A program made the translations under genes and the position numbers. This document shows positions 21,954-33,782 of a DNA stretch of 64,000 bases, piece after piece (position 1 is the stretch's first letter; every line of letters begins with the position of its first letter). The notes beneath the pieces were generated by a model. That model was not told the DNA's origin and searched no databases. It saw only the letters and a program-made list of their open reading frames with translations. This DNA comes from Scleroderma bovista (Eukaryota > Basidiomycota > Agaricomycetes > Boletales > Sclerodermataceae), in assembly GCA_037178675.1 (NCBI GenBank), contig JAYMGJ010000695.1, positions 1 through 64,000 on the forward strand, given 5' to 3'.

Positions 21954-23767
21954 CGCTGAAGCTGAGCAAAAGGCAGACGAGAGCCAGGCCAGATCACATC
22001 CAGTCGCCGTGTAGACGAAGCCAAGGTGCACGACGCAATGTGCATGGACGCAGTCGGACAACCTCCGACATGACTTGATTACATCATCCACCACCTTCCT
22101 TCTTTGGAAGCGTAGGTTAACTGCAGCCGTGGCTTTTCTATCATCCAAGAGCGTATTATGCGCGTCATCGCACTCCAACGGTGAGACTTACCGCTTGGAA
22201 GGTAAGTAGATTACATTGTATCAGCGCTTTGGTTTCAAGTCACATCGCCTGGCCCATAGGAACATGCCTAGCCTACTAACTGGTTAGTGTTGCCCGTCGT
22301 CCCTTGGCCCGTGGCATCCTCATGGACTCGCGGCATGTCTGGGGGACGGTGATTCATATGCACATTGGAACGTTTTTTCCACTTCTTGCTTCTCTATATC
22401 TGATAGATCCGGTCGTACCAAGCGAATTTCCCCATCTACTTCGCGGGCCTGAATGCTTGGCTTTGTATATGCGGGGCATAATACTGGTGATAACAGTGAG
22501 TACATGTCGGTTTACGATTCGGCTTTTGTCGTACTGCGTTGGGCAACTGATCTTGGACACTGCCAATATAGTTGGGGGGAATAGTGCTTGAATATAACTA
22601 TGCGAAGGGCTGATACAGTTCGGCAGAATGATGGACTAGAAAACAGCACCATCGCAGACGATTTGGTCGCGTTACCATGGGCTAGGTGTGCGGTCTGACC
22701 TTCTCCTGTTCGACCTTGGGATTTTGATTCGTCAACATCGGGGTCTAACGATCCCGTAGTCATGTTTCAAATGTTTCCGCGTGGCTGCATAGCATGCTCG
22801 TATCCATGGCAAGTTCTTTCGTCCTCTTGGGTCCAGCTCAGGTTTGCAGGTTCGATTTTGAGTCTTCCCCATCCAAGTCTGAGTCTACCCTCGTTTCAAT
22901 GCTTCCAAGGCCTGATGGGTGGTCTTGACGACATATACGCTAAATATTTTTCTTTGCGCTTGTATTTTCGTGCCGACTAGCTTCTCCAGCCTGCCACGCT
23001 TCCTCGACTTTCTCTGAGTTGATGCTGCTCTCGCTACGCCGTCACTGACACCGTCACCTCCACCCATGTTTTTTTGGTCGTCGCTGCTGTTGCCCGATGC
23101 CCATCGACTCACCCCATCACATTGCATGCGCTCTCAACTTCGCACTCGACCTGGTCCAAAGGTAAGCATTTGACTGTGGTCTCCAGGGCTTCAATCGATG
23201 TGTTTTGTGGCACGAGTCTCCGATGCTGATCCGTCTCGATTTCGAGTGTTAATCGATTTGTCGAAGCATTTGCGAAAACGGTGGCCGAGGAATTTACTTT
23301 CAAGATGAGCGAATGACGTGGAATGTGCTTTCACCATCTAGCCTCAATTGGTCAGTGGGGAAAAGAGCTAGGACGGCTGGGTCCATAGTTGTAAAATGTA
23401 AATAGGCAGGACCTTCCCGAACGAAGGGAAACCAGGTGACGGTGAAGTGCTGGATCTGAACGGGTGATTAGTGAACAGATTATAAGCAAATGGACCAGCA
23501 CACTCTGGAGTCACTGGTGCGGACCAAAGAGTCCATGGAAGCCAGTCGTTCCTTCTCGACGAGTCTCGCTGGTGGGATCGACTGCACTAGGCACTGGTCC
23601 ATCACAAGCACGTTCTATCAACGTTGAGCGTGATGACCGATGACCGTGTCATCGCCGAAACAGTCACGCTGTCTCCTCTGACTGGGCATCATCATAGCCC
23701 ACACTAACCGTTTCCATCTGATCGCTCACATAGGCTGCCCTTGAAAAACTTCCCCCAACCTCTCACT
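21954..23767. other. 1.8-kb divergent intergenic region
   Basis: This lies between the minus-strand exchanger and plus-strand PFK and so holds both promoters. 22980-23110 is strongly pyrimidine-rich on the plus strand. No conserved open frame was found. Candidate TATA boxes are not obvious. Confidence 0.4.
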
Positions 23768-26767
23768 ATGGCCAACGCAGATGCAGAGCAACCACCCAAG
23801 ATGAAGCTTGCCGTCCTTACTTCTGGCGGCGACAGCGCAGGAATGAACGCCGTTGTTCGGGCTGTCGTCAAAGCAGGTATACTAAGGTATCACAACCTCC
23901 CGTTATACTGTACCACATATCTCACAACCACTGACCGTGCCCATCAGAGGCTGGGAGACGTGGATCGTGCGCGAAGGCTATGAAGGCCTTGTTCGCGGGA
24001 ACACCGACCCCCCGACATCATCTACGCTCGACGACCCTGTCGCTGATCCAAGCGCCAGACAACGCGTGCGTGGCGGCAAAGCGACCAACTTCATCGCGAA
24101 TCTCCGATTTGGAGACGGAGACCTCCTCCGAGACGGCACGGGTGATCACTGCAGCGGACAGACTCTCAAGGGTCGCTATATCGTCCGTGCGGGATGGGAC
24201 GATGTTAGGGGCTGGTCCGCAGAGGTACGTTTAGTCGGTAATCGAGCGCAGCACTTCTCAACCTCGTGCAACAGGGCGGAACGCTCATCGGAACAGCGCG
24301 CTCCAAGACATTCCGCACACCAGAAGGCCGCCTTGCTGCCGCATACAACCTCATCAAGGAAGGCATCGATGCGCTCGTCGTCTGCGGTGGTGATGGCTCG
24401 CTGACGGGTGCCGATATCTTTCGCTCCGAATGGCCCTCCCTCATCAGCACGCTGCAAGCAAATGGCAAGATCACGGACGAACAAGTCAAACGGCATGGAC
24501 ACCTCCGTATCGTTGGGCTCGTTGGATCGATCGACAACGATATGAGTTTGACAGATCTCACGATCGGTGCACCGACAGCGCTACATCGCATATGTGAAGC
24601 GATTGACAACATCAATTCGACGGCGGCGTCGCACTCGAGGGCATTCGTACTGGAGGTAATGGGGAGGCACTGTGGGTGGTTGGCATTATTGGCCGGTGTT
24701 AGGTCAACGTTTATATCCCTCAGAGGAAGCGCCGAATGAACTGATACATCGCGACAGTGCTGGCGCAGACTTTATCTTCATCCCCGAGAGACCACCCCAG
24801 TCAGACCCATGGGAAAATGAGATGTGTGAAGCAATCTACAGTGTATGTCTCTCCTTACTTGCGAACCGTCCACCTCATCTCATTGATCCACAGCACCGTG
24901 AAGTGGGAAAACGCAAGACCCTCGTGATCGTCGCCGAAGGTGCTCATGACAGCAATCTCAAACCTATCCGTGCAGAATACGTGAAGGAAGTATTGACCGA
25001 CCGTCTTGGCCTTGATACGCGTGTTACTACCCTAGGACATACCCAACGCGGAGGGAGGCCATGCGCTTTCGATCGTATTTTGGTGAGTGGTTTTGACAAT
25101 CCATCGTGAGCGTGTCCCGATATCTCAATCAACCATACGTAGCCTACGTTACAGGGCATGGAAGCCGTCAGGGCGCTTCTAGAGGCAACGCCAGATACCC
25201 CTTCGTACATGATAGGCGTGCGAGAGAACAAAATCACCAGAGTACCTCTCATGGAAGCGGTTGCAATGGTACTATTCCGACTCCTCTGGGGATCGCGCAC
25301 TCATCGGACCCCTCTAGACACGGGCAGTTGCTGATGCCATTGCCGCCAGAGACTTTACAAAGGCAATGTCATTGCGCGACCCAGAGTTCCAACAGAGTTT
25401 GGAGGGGTTTATCACCACGTCTACACTTTACAAGGAAGGGCTGCTCTCTGAAGACAAGGTAACTTATATCAGGCACACCGATCCGAATTATTCTGATCTT
25501 GACTTATAGCGAATGCGAGTGGCCATCATGCAGTAAGTCAAGGGACTTTGCGTATATCTATGAGACCCTCAGATCTTCCAGTATTGGTGCGCCTGCAGGT
25601 GGTATGAATGCCGCGACCCGCGCCGCAGTGCGGTACTGCATCAAACAGGGTCACACGCCCCTTGCGGTGCACAATGGTTTCAGAGGCCTCCTCGATGATG
25701 CAATCCACGAGCTCTCGTGGCTCGGTGTAGACGGGTGGATGTCTCGGGGTGGATCTGAACTCGGGACGAACCGCACATTGCCCGACATCGATCTCGGGGC
25801 CGTTGCCTCCCGCTTCCAAGAGCACAATATTCATGGACTGATGCTCATCGGTGGATTTGAAGCCTTCAATGCGCTGCTGATCCTCGAGAATGGACGCAAG
25901 TACTACCCCGCGTTCCACATCCCGATGGTGCACCTCCCCGCGACGATCTCGAACAACGTGCCGATGACCGAATTCAGTCTGGGGAGCGATACGAGTCTGA
26001 ACGCGCTCGTCGATGCATGTGATGCGATCAAGCAGAGTGCGAGTGCGAGTAGGAATCGGGTGTTTGTCGTCGAGACCCAGGGCGGCAAATGTGGGTACAT
26101 CGCTACGATGGGTGCACTGGCGGTATGTCTTGTGATGACTTGGTGAAATTGGAGCGCTGATGCGTGTGTTGACTAGACTGGTGCATCGTTCGTGTACACG
26201 CCTGAGCGCGGGATAGATCTCGATCTGCTCCGTGCAGATGTCAAGTTCCTCAAGATCCGTTACGGTCTCGATGCCAAGGGCAAGAGTGAAGGACGCCTCG
26301 TCCTGCGGTGTGTATCCCTATCTCTCTTTCTCACATGTCATATTAACACGCACGCTCACACCAGCAACGAATGCTCATCTGCCGTGTACTCGACTGACGT
26401 GCTCATGAAAATGTTCAAAGAGGAAGGAAGAGATCTCTTCGACTCGCGCTCTGCCTCGCTGGGACACATCCTCCAGGGGGGCGTTCCCTCCCCCATGGAC
26501 CGTGCCCGCGCTGCGCGTCTCTCCTTGCGCTGCATGGCCTTCCTAGAGGAGCATCACGCAGTACTGCAAGCGCAGCCCCCGAAGGTGCGGCAGGCGCGGC
26601 CGGAGAGCGCGGCTGTGATCACGATCCAAGGGACATCGTTACGATGGGTACCTGTGCAGGAGATGGTGAAACATGCGGATATGAAGAATCGGAGAGGAAA
26701 GGAGATGTGGTGGGCTTATGTGAAAGATTTAGTGGAAGCATTGTCTGGGAGGTCCGAGTTGGTGTAA
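23768..26767 (+). CDS. PFK1: ATP-dependent 6-phosphofructokinase
   Basis: It phosphorylates fructose 6-phosphate to the 1,6-bisphosphate in cytosolic glycolysis. Eleven exons (23768-23886, 23948-24224, 24275-24702, 24758-24842, 24894-25082, 25155-25268, 25318-25458, 25510-25532, 25582-26122, 26177-26307, 26365-26767) give 816 residues, the double-domain eukaryotic length. The catalytic N-terminal half has the ATP loop [54 protein letters not shown] and [34 protein letters not shown] closes it. The C-terminal regulatory half starts at [16 protein letters not shown] (about residue 460) and keeps [31 protein letters not shown] and the end motif [17 protein letters not shown]. All catalytic motifs are intact. 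A 23-nt exon 8 joins the halves. A degenerate copy of exon 5 lies at 41.25 kb. Confidence 0.96.
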
Positions 26768-26949
26768 GTAGGTGGGGTGTATTAATGAGATCTTTTGTTT
26801 TGTAACCATAGAATTCGCCTTAGACAAGAGAGCACTACTCTACAAGAAATATCCAGCTATCTATATACGACTACTGAATGCCAATGACTTCATTCATGAA
26901 GTGAGGTTAAATCTTCATAAAGAGTAAGTGGGCGCTTTCCATAATGCTG

Positions 26950-27174
26950 AATTCGATGCTGGCAAGGGCAGTTTGGAGCCTGAAGAGAAAAAGACCGTGT
27001 GTCGGGAAATGAACATCTAGACACCTGGGAAACAACAGTACGCGAAGAGTGGGCACCTCCTGAACGAAAGTAAACCCGGTAAAAGCTATGGCTCGTTTGG
27101 CCTCGTCCCATGGGGTGTCATCTTGCACAATAATCATGAATGATTTAACGGACATACTGGGCATGATTGGTGTT
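26950..27174 (-). pseudogene. degenerate I9-type protease inhibitor copy (A)
   Basis: It starts ATGCCCAGTATGTCC like the intact copy at 41.9 kb and keeps FMIIVQDDTPWDEAKRAI and a segment like QEVPTLR before a GTACTG donor. The first intron has collapsed, so its donor is read through. The third-exon equivalent has lost its start and most of its length, and the EPDG C-terminal exon is absent. It lies on the minus strand just beyond the 3' end of PFK, the same neighbourhood as the intact copy, which follows a PFK fragment. Confidence 0.7.
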
Positions 27175-27260
27175 GGTAGTGGCGAAGAGTAATAGTGACT
27201 GGAGGATAATAGGGGGTTGCTCCAATAATATGCATGCCGCATGACATCATAGGACCGGTC

Positions 27261-27462
27261 CGCACCTCCACTCTCTAATGAACTCTTTCACACTTGCATG
27301 TTGAAGTTTTTTATCTTGAGCTCTCATACCATGGTTCTTGTACTGATCTGACTACGATAGAGCTACATACCGCGTCCATAACTGTACAGCACTTACTACA
27401 TGAGCACGCAGCCAAATCCAGTTCGTCCTTGGCTTTTCGCGGTGCCGGGCTCTGGCGCCTTC
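27261..27462. repeat. dispersed repeat, copy 1 (helicase 3' end plus flank)
   Basis: About 200 bp from CGCACCTCCACTCTCTAATG to CTTTTCGCGGTGCCGGGCTC match 29119-29339 in the same orientation. Copy 2 covers the last codons and 3' flank of the minus-strand helicase gene, so copy 1 is a displaced piece of that gene end, now joined to the I9 fragment at 27470. Confidence 0.8.
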
Positions 27463-27469
27463 AAGAGTG

Positions 27470-27634
27470 CTGGGTGGTAACGACTCCATCAGACTCTAAA
27501 TATCCATGAAGTAGTATACAGTTAAACAGATCAAATGAGCAATCATACCGATGTTGGCAACGATACCGGCAAGGGCAGAATGGAGAGTCGAGACTGGAGA
27601 GAGCGGTGCCTGTGCTGGTTCCGACTACGAACAT
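27470..27634 (-). pseudogene. I9-type protease inhibitor 3' fragment (B)
   Basis: This matches the third and fourth exons of the intact I9 gene at 41.5-41.9 kb: ATGTTCGTAGTCGG, ACCAGCACAGGCACCGC, then a GTATGATTG intron start and a diverged GAGTCTGATGG exon. An extra 7 bp (TCGACTC-like) shifts the frame and the terminal stop codon is lost. No first or second exon is recognisable. Confidence 0.65.
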
Positions 27635-28249
27635 CTAAAAAGTGCGTCAGGAAATGTACATCTAGGCATCAGTACAAGAAACTTCTACGCTCGTAACCCT
27701 GCCAGAATTGGATAGTACTACAGCCCGGATTGGAGGTTCGATCGCCATTTCATGCTCTGTGCTGAGCGTGGCATCTTTCATATTGCGTCATCCTTGTTCA
27801 GGACTCTCTCCAGTCACTGATACGAATATTGAAGGGGTCTGAAATCAGCGCCGAAGAGTTATGCTCGTGTTCCTTGCATATTCTTTCGCTGGATTTATCA
27901 CGCAGCGTCATATACTCGTTTAGGAGTGCTACCATCAACTTTGCTCGTGCAGGAATAAGGTACATATGCCTGTCGCTGCCAAGTTTGATGAGTATGCGCA
28001 TTGGATGGCCCGAATCATGGAATCTGGATGATGATCGGAGTGCGGCAAATTCCGACACTAGAAAGCATTTTGTCTCGAGCTAGTATTGTCCGCAGTGCGA
28101 TGTACTTTACTTAAAACCACAAGGGACGCGGTAAGTGTTGAGCACGTTCATGTCGTCCACAAACACGTCTCTGACAGAATGCCTCAAAAGTCTCGAGGTG
28201 AGAGCCTGCGTTCCTTTGGCGATACAATGCAGCTAACTTATCATAAAAG
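27635..28249. other. interval without a supported gene
   Basis: Only unsupported short frames are seen. The last 160 bases are the leader region of the hypothetical gene at 28250. Confidence 0.4.
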
Positions 28250-28787
28250 ATGTCCGACTCCGAAGATCCATCGATAGAGCGTTGGAAGGACGCCCCTCAT
28301 CTTCAACGCAAGGTGAACAAGATCTTGACTCGGCCGCCTCGTGTGCAAGGACATCTCCAGCTCTTTGGTTTCATGGTTTCTGAAGAACAACTTCTGAAAC
28401 TTGCCAACATTGCATTTAAACATATGTGGCCGAGCCGCAAACCACATGACCGAGCAACCATGCTTTTCAATACCTGCTCGTACGTCCAGGACTCCCTTCG
28501 TATCCCCCAATGTTTCCGAGCATGTGCCAAAATTCCCCCTGGAATGAAAGTTCCTCCAGAATGTTTGGTAAAAAATGTTGGAGTTCGGATCCTGGCATTG
28601 TGGGCTGATTGTGATCCGGATACGGATTGCCCATGGCCGGGTCATGCGTGGGTGCTGAGGAAAAAGATCGGACGCCTACCGCGGTGGTGGGTTGATTATG
28701 ATCCGGAACATTTTTGGCGTGGTAGGTCTAGCTGCCTGATTAAATGCAACTTTGACTGACTTTTGTCATACTAAATCAGATGCTTAA
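28250..28787 (+). CDS. hypothetical protein, 159 residues
   Basis: A long exon (28250-28721) is spliced through a GTAGGT...AATCAG intron to an 8-nt last exon (28780-28787), giving 159 residues. The protein opens MSDSEDPSIERWKDAPHLQ and is rich in Trp and Pro, with PHDRATMLFNTCSYVQDSL, ALWADCDPDTDCPWPGHAW and RLPRWWVDYDPEHFW. No signal peptide or membrane segment is visible. I do not recognise the family. The composition and frame length argue that it is real. It sits between the broken I9 copies and the convergent helicase gene. Confidence 0.6.
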
Positions 28788-29118
28788 GCCTCGTTCCTAT
28801 GGCCTTATCCCTTGTGTATGTATAATGTAAAGATACCGTCGAGCACGGGGGTTTTTTTTTTCATCTGTATCAGGAGAGGAGATAATGAGAGTGCAGAAAG
28901 TACAGAAAGTGTAACAGGAGACAATGATATTTACCCCCCATCTGTCGATGGAAGTGAACGATGTGGCCTTTGACACCAACTTGCAACCCAGCGTCAATAC
29001 ATCCACGGAGAAATACATATCGACAATATAGTAGGGAAGCCGTCCAGAATCTAACTGTAGACTCGAGCGGTCCACGTGCCACCTTTGCGATCCACGACCC
29101 TACCGAGCCCAGTGGTTC
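28788..29118. other. interval without a supported gene
   Basis: This is the 3' flank shared by the convergent hypothetical gene and the helicase. A T-rich run (GGGGGTTTTTTTTTC) lies near 28850. Confidence 0.4.
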
Positions 29119-29339
29119 GCACCTCCACTCTCTAATGGAGTCTTTCATACTTGCAGGTTGAAGTTTTTTATGTTGAGCTCTCGTACGCATCTCTGATTCT
29201 TGTACTTATCTGACTACGCTAGAGGCTACATACCGCGTCCTAAGTACCCATAATTGTACCGCAGTTACATGAGCACGCAGCCAAATCCAGTTCGTCCTTG
29301 GCTTTTCGCGGTGACAACGCTGGTCTCTGGCGCCTTCTG
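29119..29339. repeat. dispersed repeat, copy 2 (end of helicase gene)
   Basis: This matches 27261-27462 in the same orientation (CGCACCTCCACTCTCTAATG, CCAAATCCAGTTCGTCCTTG). It includes the last about 25 codons and the 3' flank of the helicase gene, so this is the likely source copy. Confidence 0.8.
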
Positions 29340-32300
29340 GTGCTCTTCTCGCTTCCTCGAGTGAGGCTCGCGGTTCGCAGTCTTGTCCGCCACTGTGATA
29401 CCTTGCCCGTGACATTCTTCTACGGTCCATGGTCCAAGTCCAGCGAAGAGATCACATATATCTTGGGACCGAGTAACGAGACGAGGGATGTCGAAAACAT
29501 TTGCGTACGCAAGGTTTGTAACACGAGGAATAAAGAGACTGGAAATATTACACCTATCCAGGTGTACCAGGTTTACCAGGTCCCTTGAGGGCGCGACGTC
29601 ATCGAATGATCGTATTGTGGACAGGTAATCCAACTGGTTGTTACTGAAATTTACCGTGGTTAGCAATGGCTCAGACAACTGATATCAGGACAAACATACA
29701 CATTCCTGCTATCGACCTTCCTAGGTGAAAGAAATACAATTTTCGCAATCATTTCGCTGGTCACTGCATCACGGACATTGTATCCAACTATAAAGATGGG
29801 ATGAAGCGAAGTTTCTGAGAATAAATGACATACACACCAATGCAGAGCAGTCGACACCTGACAAAGTATTTAGCTCCCTTAACACGCAGCTCATTCATGT
29901 GACGACGTACAATTTAGCCACGGCGATATCCACAAACGGATCTTTGTTATGAGGTAGGGCAAACCACTCTGGTAATGGATTAGGTCAGACCGATTGCACA
30001 TGCATGGACATACTATGGGCTTTGCCTGATCGGAGTCGATCCATCAAGCACTGCATGCAGTCTAGAAATGCAGGTATCGAGGCCGTTTCTTTGCTGCCAA
30101 AGAGTTTGCACCGATCGGCTAGCCATCGTCGCGGGAGCAGAATGTTGTGCAAGGGTGGGGAACCTCCATCAGAGTGAAGGTGAAGCGACAGGATGATTAT
30201 GCTGCAAATCTCCTCCACATAATCATAAATAACAGAAATGTCCAAGCGAACACCTTTTAGGAGTATATACCTGCAAAATGTCACCCTCCTGCCCCAAAAC
30301 CGTTACTGTGGCACACTCACTGCAAAGTGGACACTCCCAATGATATACAATTATCGTTGCACCCATCAAGAACCCTCGCAATTCCTTCGACAACGTATGA
30401 ATCTCCCTGACTTGGACGTAGGGAAGGGATCCGATAGAAAAGATCGTGGTTGGCACACAAAGCAGAGTTTAGGACGAAAGGACGACCGCCGAATGTCAGG
30501 CCCAGGCGCGTCAGACGAATAACATCCATTAAGTATTTCCAAAAGTCGTCGCCAGACTGGAGGTAACGGAGCGTATCTTGAACGGACTCCTGGACAATCG
30601 TGACGCAACCAGAGGCATCCTCGATGGTGGACCAGTCAAGTTCGGCAATCGAGCCCTGGAAAAAAATAGGTGGATAAACCGCATTATACAGATGGACGAG
30701 CTGGTCCCTCATGCTGTGGCAGTTGTGAGACATGGATTATGGTAGCGAGAGATGAATTACCTCTCATTCCAGATTTTCTGAGGGTGAATGGTGCGCATCA
30801 AGTGGAGAATGCATACCTGTCGAAGATACACGGAGATTCGCGCATTGTATTGACCCGGATTCTCTGATGATTTCAGGATATGACTTTGCTTGCAACGAGC
30901 GTCGTGACATATGCCATCGAGAAGGAAGGGGAGGCACGGAACAGCTGATAACTGAGGGTTTCGACTGCAAAGTTCAATTCCTTTGACCTTGTGGCACAAC
31001 CGTTTGCGTAGTTGTTCCTTTAGCCGGATGGTAAGATCCACCCTCAAGAAATGATTGGATTTGGAGCCACCGCAAAGGAAAGCGCCTTGTCGAACCGTGT
31101 AGGAACGGTCTGGTAGTTCAGTGACACCAAACACCCTTCTGGCTTGCTGCGTAGCAAGGGGTTCATCATCAGAGATGATCGAGGCTGCAAGCTTGACATA
31201 TGTCCCGAATCGCTTTAGCAACTGGTTCATTTCGGAAAGGCTCGTGGAGCATAGAATGGATAACTGAGAGAGTGTAGCGTCGAAAGCAACGAGTGCGACA
31301 GCATCGTCGCCTCGGTCAAGAGATGACAATCCCAATCGGTAGATCTCCTCAACGGAGCCTTGTTGCAGTGACTGAAAGAGGCGGATCTAAAACATTCATG
31401 TAAGACACGCCTGCCTCATGTGGATAACAGTGGGTCATAGTACCTGATCTCTATCTGATGCATTAAGGCGATTCTGTGGAAGATTTAAAGCAAGTTCTAG
31501 GACACGTGCAGCGGTTGTCTCCTGCTTCAGAACCTTCTGTGCTGGCACTGAGAATGGACAATCCTTCCACAAGGTGTCCAGGATAATATTGACCCCATGC
31601 GTGAATGCTGCTTCGTCTTCCTCAACTTTCAGGCAGGATTGGATGGCCTCCATTAGCCTTCCATTCAGAAGGTAGACATCAGCCGCTTCGACATGTCTTC
31701 CATGAGACTCCAACACATGGATGCGGGCATCGTCTAAACCTTCCTTCTCTAGATATTGGAGCTCTGCGTCGATCGACGGGAACAGGGGTATCGGTGGCCT
31801 ACAAGTTACCATCAGCACATTATTGCGAGCCTAGAAAGAAATCGATAAACCTCATGTTCTGATGGCAATAGTGCTGCCGACAGACAGCGAACAGGATACC
31901 ATCATAGTCGGGGAATATCTTCCTGTGGTGGCGCTCAAACATGCACACGATTTCATCATGGTGTCCAGCACGGTTATATAATTTGGCGGCTTCCTCGAAG
32001 TCCCCACAGAGGACGTAGAACTCTGCGGCCTTCTGCACTTTCCCAGCACGGATATAGCATTCCGCGGCATTTTGGTAATAGTCAACTCTTTCTGCCTCGG
32101 CAGCTTCTTCGGCGCGACCGTGAAAGGCTTCAGCCGCGGTGACATAGGCTGAACGCCGTCCGTAAGCTTCAAGGGTGCACTTCGCATCTTCACGGAGTTG
32201 AAAAGCCTTTGCAATTCGGAGCTCACGAGGCGCATCTCCACGCTCGAAGCAGTAGATAGCCTCCTTATATCTCTCAGCAGACAGTAGCTTCCGGCCAGAC

Positions 32301-33470
32301 GCTGCCCATTGTTCCGGACTAGTCCAGGCGACAAAATCGAGTATGTTAGCATTCGGAGGTGAGGGCCTGAGGAGATGCCGAGAAGACCAAAATGTCTGAC
32401 TTAATTAAGTATGTGCAGGAAGATCACCGGAATCGGTTCATACCTGCATTGGCTGGCTCTTTTCAGATTTGTCCACGATGTACAGGTTATTCCTTGCTCG
32501 CGTTATTCCAACGTAGAGCATTTTGAGCTGTTCACAGCTCAGTATACATGACTGCGATAGAGAGGGAAGTTGCCTACCTCTGTACAAAGTAAAGCATACC
32601 GGCTTTCGTCCTTAGCAAATGATACAGATGTTGCGCTGTTTGTACAAGCACTTAAGACAAGACGCCATTGCGTATATTCCACGGGAGAGTCCTCAAAGAA
32701 GTTGTGAAGGAAAACCTACACACAATTTAGCCTTGCACACATGTGCCTGAGGTATGGTGGTACTCACATCATCGTATTCACAGCCCTTGCTCTCTTGAAT
32801 GGTGCTGAACTTTACGTTAGCGAGCTTATCCAAGGAATCTGCAAACTTCCGTACAGGATCAAGGCTCTTTCTCCAACATGGACTCGCAGTCTGTCTCGAG
32901 CCGCGTCGTCTCTCACGAGAATGCCTGTAATAACGTCATGTGGTGTCGGGCATGAATATTTGGAATAGACAAACGTTGTTCAGAACCGAGTTCACTGCCG
33001 CTTTCCAGCTGTCAGCACCATCAGAAATAAGGACATGTAGAGACTCATACACTAGGCCAGCGAAGAACTGCTCAGATGAAAATGCAACATTTCCCCCCGA
33101 GAAACATATTGGCTCTAATCCCTGGATTACACTATGCTGGGGTTGCAAAGCATCAATGGTGTTAGGCCAAAAACGGACTATAAGGTCGATGACTGCTTGT
33201 GCACAGTTCACGATTCCACTATGCGAGCGGTAATTTGTTGTCAGTTCAAACATTGTGGGCTTGATCTGTGCCTTCTCAATTCCCATTTCTGGGTCCGCCT
33301 ACGGGACCAGAATGTCTCTTGGAACCATGAGCGTAGTTCAGGCACGTACCTCAGCACGATATATGACGGCCTTCAGGTCTTCAAAACGGAAACTACACCC
33401 CGCAGTTATGGTCTGTGCAGTGTCGCCTGCCCAGAACAGACCTTGAGGGTTCCGGCATAAAATTCTCAAG
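29265..33470 (-). pseudogene. UvrD-like helicase, C-terminal part (split by DIRS insertion)
   Basis: The minus-strand exons start with LCRNPQGLFWAGDTAQTI (helicase motif III type, about 33470-33380). Then come FELTTNYRSHSGIVNCA (motif IV type), FSTIQESKGCEYDDV and VFLHNFFEDSPVEYTQWRLV, then LKMLYVGITRARNNLYIVD (motif VI). Beyond this is a long helical repeat region rich in Ala/Glu (AAECYIRAGKVQKAAEFYVL, GDFEEAAKLYNRAGHHDEIV), like the TPR-type tail of TRANK1-like fungal helicases. The frame ends at a stop at 29265. The part before LCRNPQG is missing here; the upstream exons lie beyond the DIRS element at 38.35-40.93 kb. Short introns are present throughout, and exon borders in the tail were not all resolved. 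Confidence 0.8.
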
Positions 33471-33523
33471 ACTATTCTTGTGTTAACATGGGGCAGGACA
33501 ATAAAATTTGGTGCTCACGCAGG

Positions 33524-33620
33524 TTGTGGGTCTGTTATGTAAGAAGGCACGACTGGATTGACAGAGCGTAGTTTGTGGGTCTGTTATGTAAGAAGGCACG
33601 ACTGGATTGACAGAGCGTAG
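33524..33620. repeat. two copies of a 49-bp direct repeat at the left end of the DIRS element
   Basis: TTGTGGGTCTGTTATGTAAG starts at 33524 and again at 33573. The remainder (GAAGGCACGACTGGATTGAC, AGAGCGTAG) is repeated exactly. It precedes a CT-rich stretch at 33655-33680 and the gag start at 33783, and could be part of the terminal repeat system of the element. Confidence 0.85.
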
Positions 33621-33782
33621 TCTTTGGGCTTGCGGTGGCTGTACCGCTGCAGCCTCTTTCTCTCTCTCTCTCTCCTTCTCGTGCCCCGCCACTGGACCTC
33701 CGGTCGTTTTATTTCATTCTTCTAGCTTCGTTGTCACTCCTTACTCTTCCCTACTTCGTATCGTTAGTCACCGACAACACCA

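Noticed and set aside
22885..23303. Small minus-strand frames between the exchanger and PFK
   Set aside because: They are antisense to a pyrimidine-rich promoter-like stretch and show no conserved motif.
32936..33470. Helicase C-terminal part as a separate small gene starting near 33286
   Set aside because: The upstream exon LFWAGDTAQTI joins it in frame, and the matching N-terminal half with Walker A lies beyond the retrotransposon on the same strand, so one split gene is the simpler reading.
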